A stretch of 64,000 bases of DNA, taken from assembly GCA_014218235.1 (NCBI GenBank), contig CM024755.1, positions 163,053,941-163,117,940 on the forward strand. The letters run 5' to 3'. Both the position numbers and the translations under genes were made by a program. Every line of letters begins with the position of its first letter. Position 1 is the stretch's first letter. The notes under the pieces were generated by a model. It saw only the letters and a program-made list of their open reading frames with translations, had not been told where the DNA came from and did no database searches. This stretch comes from Colocasia esculenta (Eukaryota; Streptophyta; Magnoliopsida; Alismatales; Araceae). Shown piece after piece: positions 22,830-33,500 of this stretch.

Positions 22830-23769
22830 TGTGGAGGCTTTTTCTTGTTTGGGTCGGAGCCCGCTGGGCCTACACTTGAGAGGGAAGAAGACGGTCGCTG
22901 GTAGCGGACGAAGATCTGCAAAATCAGAACAGGATCAGGGGGGCCCAGTTGAAGAACCGAGGAGAACCCTCTGATGCCTAAGTCAGCAGGGGACTTGAAA
23001 GGAAGGGGGTTCTCTTGTGTGAATCGTGCGAGGGCGAGTGTGAGCGTCCGAGAGCACCTACCTCTGGATGGAGGTTACCTGGGCCTTTTATAGGCATGAG
23101 CATTGCGGAGAAGGGTGACACGTCCTGGGATCGTGCCTGAAAGGTCGCGCCGATTGGCGCGTCATCCGGGGAGTTATCCGTTGAGGCGCCCATAGGGCCG
23201 TCCGGCAGTTAATACGCTCCAGGACGTGGGGTGCGTGGCCTGCAGCGGTTACAACCGTTGTGGGGAGGCGAACAGCCTGTTCGGACGTACTTAGCCAGGG
23301 TTACCGAGCAGGTAGCCTGTACAAAGGCCGACCCCGCTGTTCGGTAATGGCAGTGGCTGCTCGGTACGCGTTGTTTGGGCGATGGTAAAGCCAGCGGGTC
23401 TATGGCATGATTCCTGCAGGACCTGTTCGGTAGACAGTGTCTGAACCGAACATGATGAGGGGTGTTCGGAGACTACCCTTGGAGACCTGGAGGGTGCTCG
23501 ACGCGGAGGCCGTTCGGTGCTCGGGTGCTTCGGTGATTGCGGGTTCGAGCAGGAGCCGCCTGGTCTGCTCGGTAAGGGCAAATCCTGTTCGAGCAAAACA
23601 TGTGCGGTGTTCGGAAACTACCGCTGGAACCGTTGGGCATTTACAGCTGAAGTGTGTTCGGTAGCTGGTTGGCTGAAGCCGAGGACACGTGGCGCGAGGG
23701 CCATTGCTGTTTTGCCTTGCTGGGTCTTGATGGGCCTACGGGCCTAGGAGGCTAAAAATAGCCTCTACA
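22830..23769 (-). repeat. 3' LTR of the gag-only Gypsy-type element
   Basis: Begins TGTGGAGGCTTTTTC and ends AATAGCCTCTACA on the plus strand. Its terminal stretch reads as an inverted AGGCTATTTTTAGCCT on either strand. Open frames within it are not conserved as coding sequence. Confidence 0.87.
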
Positions 23770-23959
23770 CTTACCCCCCACCCTCTCAAGTCTGCTCGGA
23801 TGTGATCGTGAGCACTTGAGAGGGGAGATGTCTTCATGCCTGTGGCGGAGCAGCCGGTTGATTGCGACGAGGCGACGTCTTGCTGAGGAGCGCCTGTAAA
23901 TGAGGTCGGAGGTCGCTTTGGCGGGCGCGGCTACCGAACTGGTGGCAGGCAAGGTGAGT

Positions 23960-24761
23960 TCCGCTGGTGTCTAGAGGCTCGTGGGTTCTACGCAGGTCGA
24001 GTTGAAGAGCTCGTCAACCCGGGGTTGAACCGAACACCACTGTCATAGGATGGGTACCGCACTGGTCTTCTGAGCTGAAGAGCTCGTGACCAGGGGTTGT
24101 ACCGTTCGCCCGACTTCTGTAACTAGCATTGTCCTTTTTCCCTCTCTTTTCTAGTTGTGTTTTGTCCGAATCGGAATTCGTCGGTGTCTAGAGGCTCGTG
24201 GGTTCCGCGCAGGTCGAGTTGAAGAGCTCGTCAACCTGGGGTTGAACCGAACACCTCTGTCATAGGACGGGTACCGCGCTGGTCTTCTGAGCTGAAGAGC
24301 TCGTGACCAGGGGTTGTATCGTTCGCCCGACTTCTGTAACTAGCGTTGTCCTTTTTCCCTCTCTTTTCTAGTTGTGTTCTGTCCGAATCGGAATTCGTCG
24401 GTGTCTAGAAGCTCGTGGGTTCCGCGTAGGTCGAGCTGAAGAGCTCGTCAACCTGGGGTTGAACCGAACACCTCTATCATAGGACGGGTACCATGCTGGT
24501 CTTCTGAGCTGAAGAGCTCGTGACCAGGGGTTGTACCGTTCGCCTGACTTCTATAACTAGCGTTGTCCTTTTTCCCTCTCTTTTCTAGTTATGTTCTGTC
24601 CGAATCGGAATTCGTCAGTGTCTAGAGGCTCGTGGGTTCCGCGCAGGTCGAGCTGAAGAGCTCGTCAACCTGGGGTTGAACCGAACACCTCTGTCATAGG
24701 ACGGGTACCGCGCTGGTCTTCTGAGCTGAAGAGCTCGTGACCAGGGGTTGTACCGTTCGCC
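23960..24761. repeat. 217-bp tandem repeat, about 3.7 copies
   Basis: CTAGAGGCTC or its one-base variant starts at 23971, 24188, 24405 and 24622, exactly 217 bp apart each time. Each unit contains GAGCTCGTCAACC, GGGGTTGAACCGAACACC, GGACGGGTACC and a T/C-rich stretch CTTTTTCCCTCTCTTTTC. The copies are very similar, so the array is recent or homogenised. It lies between the gag stop and the PPT of the gag-only element. Confidence 0.92.
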
Positions 24762-24834
24762 CTTTACATCAACCGATAGAACAGCCAAGAGAGAAGGACG
24801 CTGAGTAGAGAGGCTTTTATAAATAATAAGCCTT

Positions 24835-25722
24835 TTACATGTTAGGTTCTCGGTATGGTTTTGCCGCCGAAGGTAGGCAGCTTGTAGAAACCTCTTCCGA
24901 GAACTCAAACGATCTTATAAGGTCCTTCCCGTTTCGGGGCGAGTTCGCCTGGTTGGCTCGGCCGGCAGCTAGATTCTCCTCGCACGCAGCGTGGCGTTGG
25001 GCAGTGGAGAGGAACTCGGCGAGGGTAGGCGGTTGCTGGACCCCGAGCGTCCTCTGAAGGAAGTCGTCGCGAGTGCCTCGGATGAGGGCACTGGTGGCTA
25101 AAGAGACGTCGAGGCTCGGGATGAGAAGTGCTTCTGTTCGAAACCGCTGGACAGAGTCCCAGAGTGCTTCGTCTTTCTTCTGCCGAACAGACAGAAGTGA
25201 TGCCGCGGTGCGCGGTTGAGACCTTCCGACCAGGAAGTTGTCCGAGAAGGACTTTTTCAACTGGTGGAAGGAAGAAATGGAGCCTGCGGGGAGGGCTTCG
25301 AACCATGCTCACGCAGCCTCCTTCAGCGTGGTCGGGAAAGACCGGCATTTGGCTACGTCTGATGCTCCGTGGAACACCATGTGCGACTCGAACCCATGGA
25401 CGTGGTCCGCTGGGTTAGTGGTGCCGTCGTAGGACGCGATGGAAGGTAGATGCAGTTTTGGGGAGACCAAGGCCTCTAGGATCTCCATGGTGAACGGGGA
25501 GCGGAAGTCTAGGTCGTCGTCCCCCAAGAGTCTGCCTTCTGCCTTCCGAGTCATCATGTCCATACGGCGCTCAAGGTCAGCGACGCGGCGGAGGCGTCTG
25601 ACCAATTCCTGGTCGACAGGCGTTGAGCCCTCATGCCCGGACGCGTGGGCGTTGGAATCGGCGTCGAAACGCACGGGGGCCTGAATCGCCGCGGCACGGC
25701 GGGGTGAGTTGGACTGCTGCAC
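24835..25722 (-). pseudogene. gag: gag of the Gypsy-type element, one in-frame stop
   Basis: A single minus-strand frame runs from ATG 25722 to the stop at 24835 (about 296 codons), interrupted only by TGA at 25309-25311. The upstream part has an arginine-rich N-terminus, then FRSPFTMEILEALVSPKLHL, YDGTTNPADHVHGFESHMV and CRSFPTTLKEAA just before the stop. After it comes AWFEALPAG, then FSDNFLVGRSQPRTAASLLS, LWDSVQRFRTEALLIPSLD and TLAEFLSTAQRH. This is the retrotransposon gag (capsid) domain of Gypsy elements. The stop CGTGAGC looks like a C-to-T change at a CGA codon, a methylation-type mutation. No zinc knuckle was seen. Confidence 0.88.
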
Positions 25723-26100
25723 TGGTGTTCAGTGTGCGAATGGGGGCAATTTTGCATGCTGCTTCTGCGGCGCTGGAGGGGCACGAGATCGTCGGTGAGA
25801 CGACTCTGCTAGTTGCTCCGGTGGCGGGGGAACTGTCAGGGCCGGTTGTCTGGCCAACTAGGCCTGGAGGCCCTGACAGATTCCTGTCAGATGTTGCATC
25901 TGCCACTGGAGCTCTGCTATCTCCAGGGCAGTCGTAGGTACTGTAGCAGCAAAATTGTCACCGAGTGCACCAGTGGGGCGACGACGGCATCGACAGGGGG
26001 GACTCTGATGCGCGAGTCCGCGCGCAGCTACCGAGACCTCGTCGCCCTACTACTATAGTTTTGGTGAGAGGAACGTCTGCGAGCCATGGCTGCTGTCATT

Positions 26101-26116
26101 CCCACAGACGGCGCCA
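26101..26116 (-). other. Primer binding site of the Gypsy-type element
   Basis: The minus strand reads TGGCGCCGTCTGTGGG, starting four bases inside the 5' LTR edge (26121). TGGCGCCG matches the start of the primer site used by many plant Gypsy elements (tRNA-Asp type); the remaining bases diverge from that match. Confidence 0.8.
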
Positions 26117-26120
26117 AAAG

Positions 26121-27066
26121 TGTGGATGCTTTTTCTTGTTTGGGCCGGAGCCCGCTGGGCCTACACTTGAGAGGGAAGAAGACGGTCGCCGATAGCAGAC
26201 GAAGATCTGCAAAACCAGAACAGGATCAGGGGGGCCTAGTTGAAGAACCGGGGAGAACCCTCCGATGCCTAAGTCAGCAGGGGACTTGAAGGGAAGGGGG
26301 TTCTCTTATGTGAATCACGCGAGGGTGAGTGTGAGCGTCCGAGAGCATCTACCTCTGGATGGAGGTTACCTGGGCCTTTTATAGGCATGAGCATTGCGGA
26401 GAAGGGGTGAAACGTCCCGGGATCGTGCCTGAAAGGTCGCGTTGGTTGGCGCGTCATCTGGGGAGTTATCCGTTGAGGCGCCCGTAGGGCCGTCCGGCAG
26501 TTAATATGCTCCAGGACGTGGGGCGCGTGGCCTGCAGTGGTTACAACCGTTGTGGGGAGGCGAACAGCCTGTTCGGACATACTTAGCCAGGGTTACTGAG
26601 CAGGTAGCTTGTACAAAGGCCGACCCCGCTGTTCGGTAACGACAGTGGCTGCTCGGTACGCGCTGCCCGAGCGATGGTAAAGCCAGTGGGTCTATGGCAT
26701 GATTCCTGCAGGACCTGTTCGGTAGATAGTGTCTGAACCGAACAGGATGAGGGGTGTCCAGAGACTACCTTTGGAGACCTGGAGGGTGCTCGACGCGGAG
26801 GCCGTTCGGTGCCCGGTGCTCGGGTGCTTCGGTGATTGCGGGTTCGAGCAGGAGCCGCCTGGTTTGCTCAGTAAGGGCAAATCCTGTTCGAGCAAAACAT
26901 GTGCGGTGTTCGGAAACTACCGCTGGGACCGTTGGGCATTTACAGCTGAAGCGTGTTCGACAGCTGGTTGGCTGAAGCCGAGGACACGTGGAGTGTGGGC
27001 CATTGCCGTTTGCCTTGCTGGGTCTTGATGGCCTACAGGCCTAGGAGGCTAAAAATAGCCTCTACA
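26121..27066 (-). repeat. 5' LTR of the gag-only Gypsy-type element
   Basis: Partner of 22830-23769 with the same termini and gene-free content. It is 6 bp longer overall, including an extra GCCCG near 26811-26815. Confidence 0.87.
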
Positions 27067-27449
27067 ATTAAGTATAATTATATGATATTATTATACTAAT
27101 TTGATCTTGTCATATTTCATTTAGTACGGATCATTATAAAGTACATGATGAAGAAGATATAGTAGAAGATATATTTTTATTTATTATTGTTATTTATATA
27201 TGCTAGTATATTATTAAATTTATATTTAAAAATATTCATAAAATTCAATATTCTATATTTATAAATTTCTTTTAATTATACAAAATATTGTTGCATCCAA
27301 AATTTTTATTTTATTTCCGTTTCCCTCTCTATTTTTTCAACTTAAAGCAAAAATGAATGTGAAAACGAAAACACCATTTCCGTTTCCGTTTCGGACTCTG
27401 AATTTTCTTATAATAAGCAAAAACAGAAACACATATTTCTAATCCCAAA
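27067..27449. other. AT-rich flank, no gene recognised
   Basis: Follows the Gypsy-type element. Mostly A/T with no recognisable coding or repeat family. Confidence 0.5.
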
Positions 27450-27790
27450 TCCAACTCATTGACAGCCCTACACCACATTGATGAAAGCAAGTTTTGCAAT
27501 CTTTGTATATATACTTTGGCCTGGCAGATTCCTGCTGTAGGGTCAAGATCTCCTGTACAAAGGAAGATTGAATAATGGATTTGTAGCTGATTAAGAACTT
27601 TCTTCCAAATAAATGTAGAGTAAGTGTAAGAGAAGAAAAGGTGGTCAATCGTTCCCTCCCTTTCCTTACATAGGATACACCGGTAATTAGAAAGAGAAAA
27701 CCCTTTCTTTTTTAGATTATCCAGAGTGGGAAGGCAAAGTAAGCAAGCCCAGCTACCAACAACACAGAAAATTTGTAAACTGTTGGATTA
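27450..27790 (-). pseudogene. LINE fragment: zinc-finger RT tail
   Basis: On the minus strand a frame from about 27760 reads LGLLTLPSLDNLKKKGFSLS and then CILCKEREGTIDHLFFS near 27690-27640, the zf-RVT pattern of plant LINE reverse transcriptases. Nothing else of the element is present. It is unrelated in position to the LINE in the PIG-X intron. Confidence 0.65.
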
Positions 27791-28685
27791 CTCTTAGGTA
27801 TTTACCTTGCTACTCTTAGCCATCTAGTACCTCTACATATTCCCCCCCCCCCGAGTGTTTCCATTTGTATCAACTGTTCCTAATTTTGTGGGAATTTATG
27901 ACCATTTTTAGTATCCAAAAAACAAAAAACCTTTGGCCATTTCTTCGATCCATTTTCTTCAGCATATTAAATTCTGGATTATTATTTGAAGAGTGAAATC
28001 TATTGTGAACGGAGATGCAACGAAGATGCCAGCAGTGCCGTTCTGAGACAGCGAAATGTTCTCCCTGCCATTGAGTTCATCCCTATTACATTGATCTTTT
28101 GCGCCAACAGCATTATATGCCAAGAGTAAGTCTTGCTGCACACCGTCTAAAAGGGGTGTACAAACACATCGTGCTGCGATGATGTCATGTCATTACGGCA
28201 CGATACCAAATAGTCAATCACTATCCGGTGTGTGCACACCCCCTCTGCAAGGTGAGGGTCAAGACTTGCTCATATACCAAATGTGATGATTATGCCAGAG
28301 GATTCTCCTATATTCCATTTAACACACATGGATGACGGCTACGCTAGTTACTGTGGAGAGAATGGCAATCTATCAATCTATTTATCAATCAATCTACCTA
28401 TATATCAATATACATATTAAAAAAGTGGGGTGGGGTTTGAGTACACCAAGTCTCCAATTTCAGGTAGGTCTGTTCTGACTCCGACTCCCCCAGAAATTGT
28501 AGTCCACGACATGTCCAGCTCGGCCCTCGGCCGGGCAGTAAGTATACCGAGTCTACGACCATAATAGAACAAATAGATGCAAAAGTAATATGATAGAACG
28601 TGAACAAATCTCTCTAAACCACAAGCACAGTGAATTTTATTTGTCCATGTCAATCCATCGCGTCCTTGCTAGGCAAAAAACGAAA
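27791..28685. other. Downstream flank of the PIG-X-like gene
   Basis: Would contain the original 3' end of the host gene if it survives. It includes a C run (27842-27852) and the short foldback at 28153. No exon was recognised. Confidence 0.4.
28153..28243. repeat. Small foldback sequence, 91 bp
   Basis: GGGGTGTACAAACAC at the left and the inverse of GGGGGTGTGCACACAC at the right form imperfect terminal inverted repeats. An inner ATCGTGC/GCACGAT pair extends the hairpin. It may be a miniature DNA transposon; no convincing target duplication was found. Confidence 0.4.
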
Positions 28686-29051
28686 GGAAATTTTTTTTTA
28701 AATAATTTTATTTTAAAAAATATTTACACAAATATCCAAATCTAACATATTTACAAATCTATACGTCACATTTACACTGATTCAATATAAGTTACACTTT
28801 TTTTTTTTTGCAGCTTACACTCTTTCTCTCCAACTTACTCAATTTCAGTATAACTTACATTGATTCAGTGTACAATTAATTAATGTAAACTACAGAGAAA
28901 GAGTGTAAATTGCAGAGAGTGTAAGCTGTAGCGAAATTGTATAAGTTACATTCAAATAGTGTAAGTGGGAGACAGAGATTTGTAAATATGTTAGACTTGG
29001 ACATATTTGTGTAAATAATTTTTTAAAATAAGATTATTTTAAAAAAATCCC
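28686..29051. mobile_element. Foldback MITE (Mutator-like by target duplication)
   Basis: The 366-bp sequence begins GGAAATTTTTTTTTAAATAA and ends with the inverse GATTATTTTAAAAAAATCCC. The two halves are nearly complementary throughout, including ATATTTACACAAATATCC against its inverse near 29008-29024. The flanks AAAACGAAA (28677-28685) and AAAACAAAA (29052-29060) form a 9-bp duplication with one mismatch, the length produced by Mutator-like transposases. It has no coding capacity. It lies in the last exon of the PIG-X-like gene and supplies its present stop codon. Confidence 0.82.
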
Positions 29052-29307
29052 AAAACAAAATGCAGTCGTATAAACTATTATGAGAGTGGAAGAGTAAAGC
29101 CGAAAGGAAAGTAACAGCTGAGACAATCCCAGAAAGTGCTTGATTCCCACTAGGTACTTTCCAGACAACCTTCCGTGCACATCTTGTATTCGTATTCCAG
29201 CTAATAATTACAGATGAACAGTGATTCTGTGATACTTTTGGCTTGCAAAGCATTATCACATGTTGTGGATTGATTTCCACTCTGGAGTTTCCACTTGCAT
29301 CAAGAGG
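29023..29307 (-). CDS. PIGX: PIG-X-like protein, last exon (C-terminal luminal part and membrane segment)
   Basis: The exon starts after CTTCCTTCAG (acceptor) and is in phase 0 with the exon ending at 35566. It encodes PLDASGNSRVEINPQHVIML, then VVWKVPSGNQALSGIVSAVT and a hydrophobic FLSALLFHSHNSL. The W-x-(V/I)-P-x-G-x-x-x-x-x-x-V-x-x-V-T pattern before a single membrane helix is what I know of PIG-X/PBN1 proteins, which stabilise the first mannosyltransferase of GPI-anchor synthesis in the ER. The last codons (about nine) and the TAA at 29023 come from the MITE, so the natural C-terminus has been replaced or the reading frame is a relic. No family member was aligned, so the assignment rests on recalled motifs. 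Confidence 0.72.
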   Translation of the reverse strand, partial: PLDASGNSRVEINPQHVIMLCKPKVSQNHCSSVIISWNTNTRCARKVVWKVPSGNQALSGIVSAVTFLSALLFHSHNSLYDCILFWDFFKIILF

Positions 29308-30529
29308 CTGAAGGAAGAAAAAGAAGGATTTATTAAAGCTAGAGGACTAGAAGTGAAGCACCTACAAGCCATCCAAATCAATTTGCCACAGTAATCAAAT
29401 TAGAGAATAAGTACGAGTTACTTGATTACCAATATTTGAAAGGTAGAGGTGTAGTACATGTGCCAAAAAAACAAAACAAAACAAAACAAGAAACTCCATT
29501 TCTCAGAAAAGATGGACACGGTAGTTTTTCATTAAAAATGAGGTGATTGAATATGTTGTGACAGAAAACTCTAAAAGCTCACTCAAAAGTTTGAAAAAAA
29601 AATCCTTTGAAAAACTCGAGAAGTTTCCACTTCTATATAAGGTATCTAGCCGAGCAAACAAACCAATGTGGCACAAATTCTCCGAAAGGAGAAGAAAACT
29701 CCAATGAGAAAAATAACCAAGAAAGGAATGTGTGCACATTATACAACCATCTCAGCCTAACAGACCACCAAGGTTCTACTTTTCCCAGTGGATTTCTAGT
29801 TTAGTACCGATCCCTCCAAAAGATCAATAGGATGTACTGGCTTGTAATATTTTAGCATTCCTTGTTTGCCAACTGGATCCTACAAGTCCTTCATCAACCT
29901 AATGATGTTCTTGGAAACATGCTCAGCAAAACAACCAGCAAAGATAAGTGCTACCTAATTTCCTCAGCTTCCACACATCTTGTAGAGTTCTCCTCAAGCA
30001 ATATTTCTTTTCCTAAAGTACCCTTTGGTCTTTGAATGATTTTGCCATACAACAAGCAACGCAAAAAACTATGGGATGTTTAACTCTCCCATAGATGAGC
30101 ACTTATGCTCCAAAATGCACGAGTTGTCAAGTTCCCATGCAAAAGACTTGACTCAGAAGAACCCATTATTCTGCCCAGTCAGCAGACCATATAATTACAT
30201 TAACAACTTCAATCCTATACAACCTGTTGAAAGGGCATCCAAGCTTTGAATTTCCCGCCCTAACAGGTCCTTTCCTTCTATGGATCATAGCTCAAGCACC
30301 TTCTAGCATGCAATACTACACAGTCCATCATTTTTGCCTCCTTTCTGTGCCACTTTTATGGTCTGAAAACTTTCTGTTATGTATTGTAACCAGCCCAGGG
30401 TGCCCAATTCCATAAAACTAATAGAGGGTCCATCACCTAGCTGCACCAACACCAGTTTGCTGAAAACAATCATTATCTTGTGAATTTCCCCCACACATAC
30501 GGAAAGATTCTAGACCTAGGGAGCAGATC

Positions 30530-33500
30530 CTCTCTTTTTTTTCCTTTTGAAGGTGGGTAGTAGCACAAATATATTGATTGAAATATATAATATATAAGTA
30601 TAGGTGTGCCAAAAACTCAAAAAGGGACTATCCCCCACACTGCTTATACAGCCACAACCACACCAAGATAGTGTGAAATCACTCACCCCCCAAACACCCA
30701 AAAAGAGGAGAAACAGATAAAGTCAGAGAGGAAATAATGTTTGCCCACTCCATAACCCTTCCCAATACAAAATGTCCACAAAACCCATGAAGTAGCATGG
30801 AGGACAAGCCATCATACTGTCCTATCCACCTTAAGGGACCATGCCCTCTCCCACTCCTGAGGCAAACTGCAGATTTCACCCCTCAAGATGATGCTGAGGC
30901 CAACCCTCCAAGCAATCCCCATCCAACCCCCCCGAGAGTAGGAGCAGGACACAAACAGGTGATCCAAGGCCTCCTCCTCGGCACCACAAAGGCAGCAATT
31001 TGTACTCACATCCGTCATGAAACTCGCCAGCCTATCTCTAGTGGGTAGCCTCCCATGGGATATTCTCCAAGCCAAAAGCTTGACTTTAAGAGGACTCTTC
31101 GTTTTCTACACTTCCTTGTGGAAGACATAGTGCAAACCTCCATCCGAGCAAACTGCGTAAGCTAACTTAACCGAGAAGATACCATGCTTATCCCATCTCC
31201 ATTTCCAGCAATCCTCCACTTCCAGCAGATGAAAGGAATGGAGCACAGAAAGGAGACTGTTGAGTTGCTCCATCTTCTCCTGCCGAAAGTCTCGTTTAAA
31301 AGTTAGAACCTAGGAATCCCTAGGAATGTGCTGATCAAAGGCTTGGGCCACAGTGCCCAAGGGAGTTGCCAAAATGGCAAAGAGATTGGGGAACAATGAT
31401 CCCAAGGTGAAGTTGCTACACCATCTGTCCTTCTAGAAAAAGCACTTCTGACCATCTCCCAACTAGATCCTCACTCTAGAAACAAGAAAATCCCTGCATG
31501 CAGTGATGTCTCGCCAAAGAGGAGAATACCTCTGGCATTGAAAGAGGTCCAAGTCCCAAACCTCGAGGAGGAGAAATAGCGTCGTGTAATCACCTCGGAA
31601 CATAACCCCTCTTCCCCACTCCGCAATCTCCATAGCCATTTACACAGAAGAGCAACGTTGAGATTCCTGAAGTTCTTTAGCCCCAATCCCCCTTGCTCCT
31701 TGCTAGTGGTAATTTTGTCCCTAGAGATATCATGCCAAGCTTTACATTTGTCCCCACTCCCATGCCAAAAGAATCTACTTTAAATTGCTGCCAGCTTCCT
31801 AGCCACCAACATAGAGAGAAAGTACATAGGTAGGCTATCCAAAACCAAGCTGTACAAAGTGAGTCTACGCCCATAAGATAACAGTCTCACTTTCCATCCA
31901 GCAAACCTAGTCTCAGACTACTGAATAATTGGTAACCAATCAGCACAAAGGAAGGCCCTCAGGGAAAGAGGTAAGGCCCAGATAAGAGAGTGGGAAGTCC
32001 CCAATAGCATAACCCAAAAGCACGGCTGCCCTCAAAAGAGGTCTCTCCTCCATATTCACTCCCATCAAAAGACTTCTCTTTAAGTTAGCCCTCAAACCAC
32101 TCCCTCCAAGAGTTCCAACAAGAGCCTGACCATACCATGAAACTGATGGTGTCATCAACATATTGCAAATGGATAAGAGAGGGGCCATCTCTATACACCT
32201 GGAACCCTCTAATCAAACCAGAAGCCTCCGCCTTCTGCTACACCCTCTTGAGTACACTAGCCACCAACATCAAAAGGAAAGGAGAAAGGGGATCCCCTTA
32301 AAGCAAACCACAATCATTGCAGAACCATTGGGTCATCTTACCATTATTGAGGATGGTAAAGGAAGCAAAAGTGACATAGGCTCTCACCAACTAGTCCAGG
32401 TTACCCCAAAACCCATGCTCAGCAAAACATCGAAGAGACAATGCCAACTCACCTTGTCATATGCCTTCTCAAAGTCAAGTTTCAGTACCACCCCCTTCTT
32501 CCGCATATTATTTGAAAGCAAAGATACATATATGTGCCACCAAGAAGTTGTCCAGGATGTGTCTACTTCTGATGAAAGCTCCTTAGAACTGACTAATTGA
32601 TTCATCACAGCAGCTAACCTTCCCACTAAAACCTTGGTGATGATCTTGTAAGTATCACTGAGCAAACTCGTTGGCCGAATGTCATGAAAGTGATGGGCAC
32701 CCGACTGTTTCAGGATAAGAATCGAAAGAGTCTTATTAATGCCCCCCCCCGAGTGAGCTCTGCCTTCCTGGAATTCACTCAAGGCTGCCAAGAGTCCTCT
32801 TTAATAATAGCCCAACATTCCTGGAACAACACTAAGGGAAACCCCTCTGGGCCTGGGCCCAATCTCATGCAAGCAAGAAGACAGCCCGGTGGACCTCTTC
32901 CTCTGAAAAGGGGAGTGAGATAGCCACCCTGTCATCAGGGGAAATGCAGGGAAGAAGATCAGCGGCAATCCTTGGCCTGCAAGACAGCTCCTTAGAGAAT
33001 AAGGAGGAGTAGAAGAGCCTAGTGTGATCTCTAATCTCCACCTGTGAAGAGAAGCAACGGTCCCATACCATGACACTAGCAATGAAGTTCACCCTCCTCC
33101 TCCCCGAGGCAATCTGCAGGAAGTAAGCAGTATTCCTATCACCTTCTTTAATCCATCTGTCCCTTGATCTCTATCTCCACTAAGTTTCCTCCCTCGCTAA
33201 CATGTCATCAAATTGGCACCTCGAGGAGTCCCTCAGAGTCTTGTCATCCTCATCCATCAGGCATACCTCCTCCAAACTATCCAACCCTGCAAGATGTTGA
33301 ATGATCCTATCTTCGGCCACCCTCCAAAGAAGGATTTTATCTGCCTCCCAAGAATGGAGAATCCGCACTGTATGCTTCAATTTCTTGATCAGTTTCCCTA
33401 TACCTGAGGGGCTAGCAATAGGGCACTCCAAGCCCCTACAACTGTCTCCAAGAAATCCAGATCCCTGAGCCACACCTGTTCAAATTTGAACTCCAGTGGC

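Larger units (their letters stand above)
22830..27066 (-). mobile_element. Complete gag-only Gypsy-type element
   Basis: LTRs at 22830-23769 (940 bp) and 26121-27066 (946 bp) both start TGTGGA and end CTACA on the plus strand. On the minus strand the order is 5' LTR (26121-27066), PBS, gag, a tandem array, PPT (rich in G, reverse of CTTACCCCCCACC at 23770-23782) and 3' LTR. The flanks ATTAT (22825-22829) and ATTAA (27067-27071) are a plausible 5-bp target duplication with one mismatch. No pol is present in the 2351-bp internal region, so it is non-autonomous. The LTRs differ at roughly 6 percent of sites over the first 200 bp by eye, mostly transitions. Confidence 0.88.

Noticed and set aside
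23437..23747. Overlapping plus-strand ORFs in the Gypsy-type LTRs
   Set aside because: They lie in both LTRs, differ by frameshifts between the copies and show no protein family features.
28686..29051. microRNA precursor hairpin
   Set aside because: The hairpin spans the whole element with terminal inverted repeats and a 9-bp target duplication, as expected of a MITE.
32163..32600. Plus-strand ORF of 145 codons
   Set aside because: It is the antisense of the LINE RT domain, which has recognisable catalytic motifs on the minus strand.
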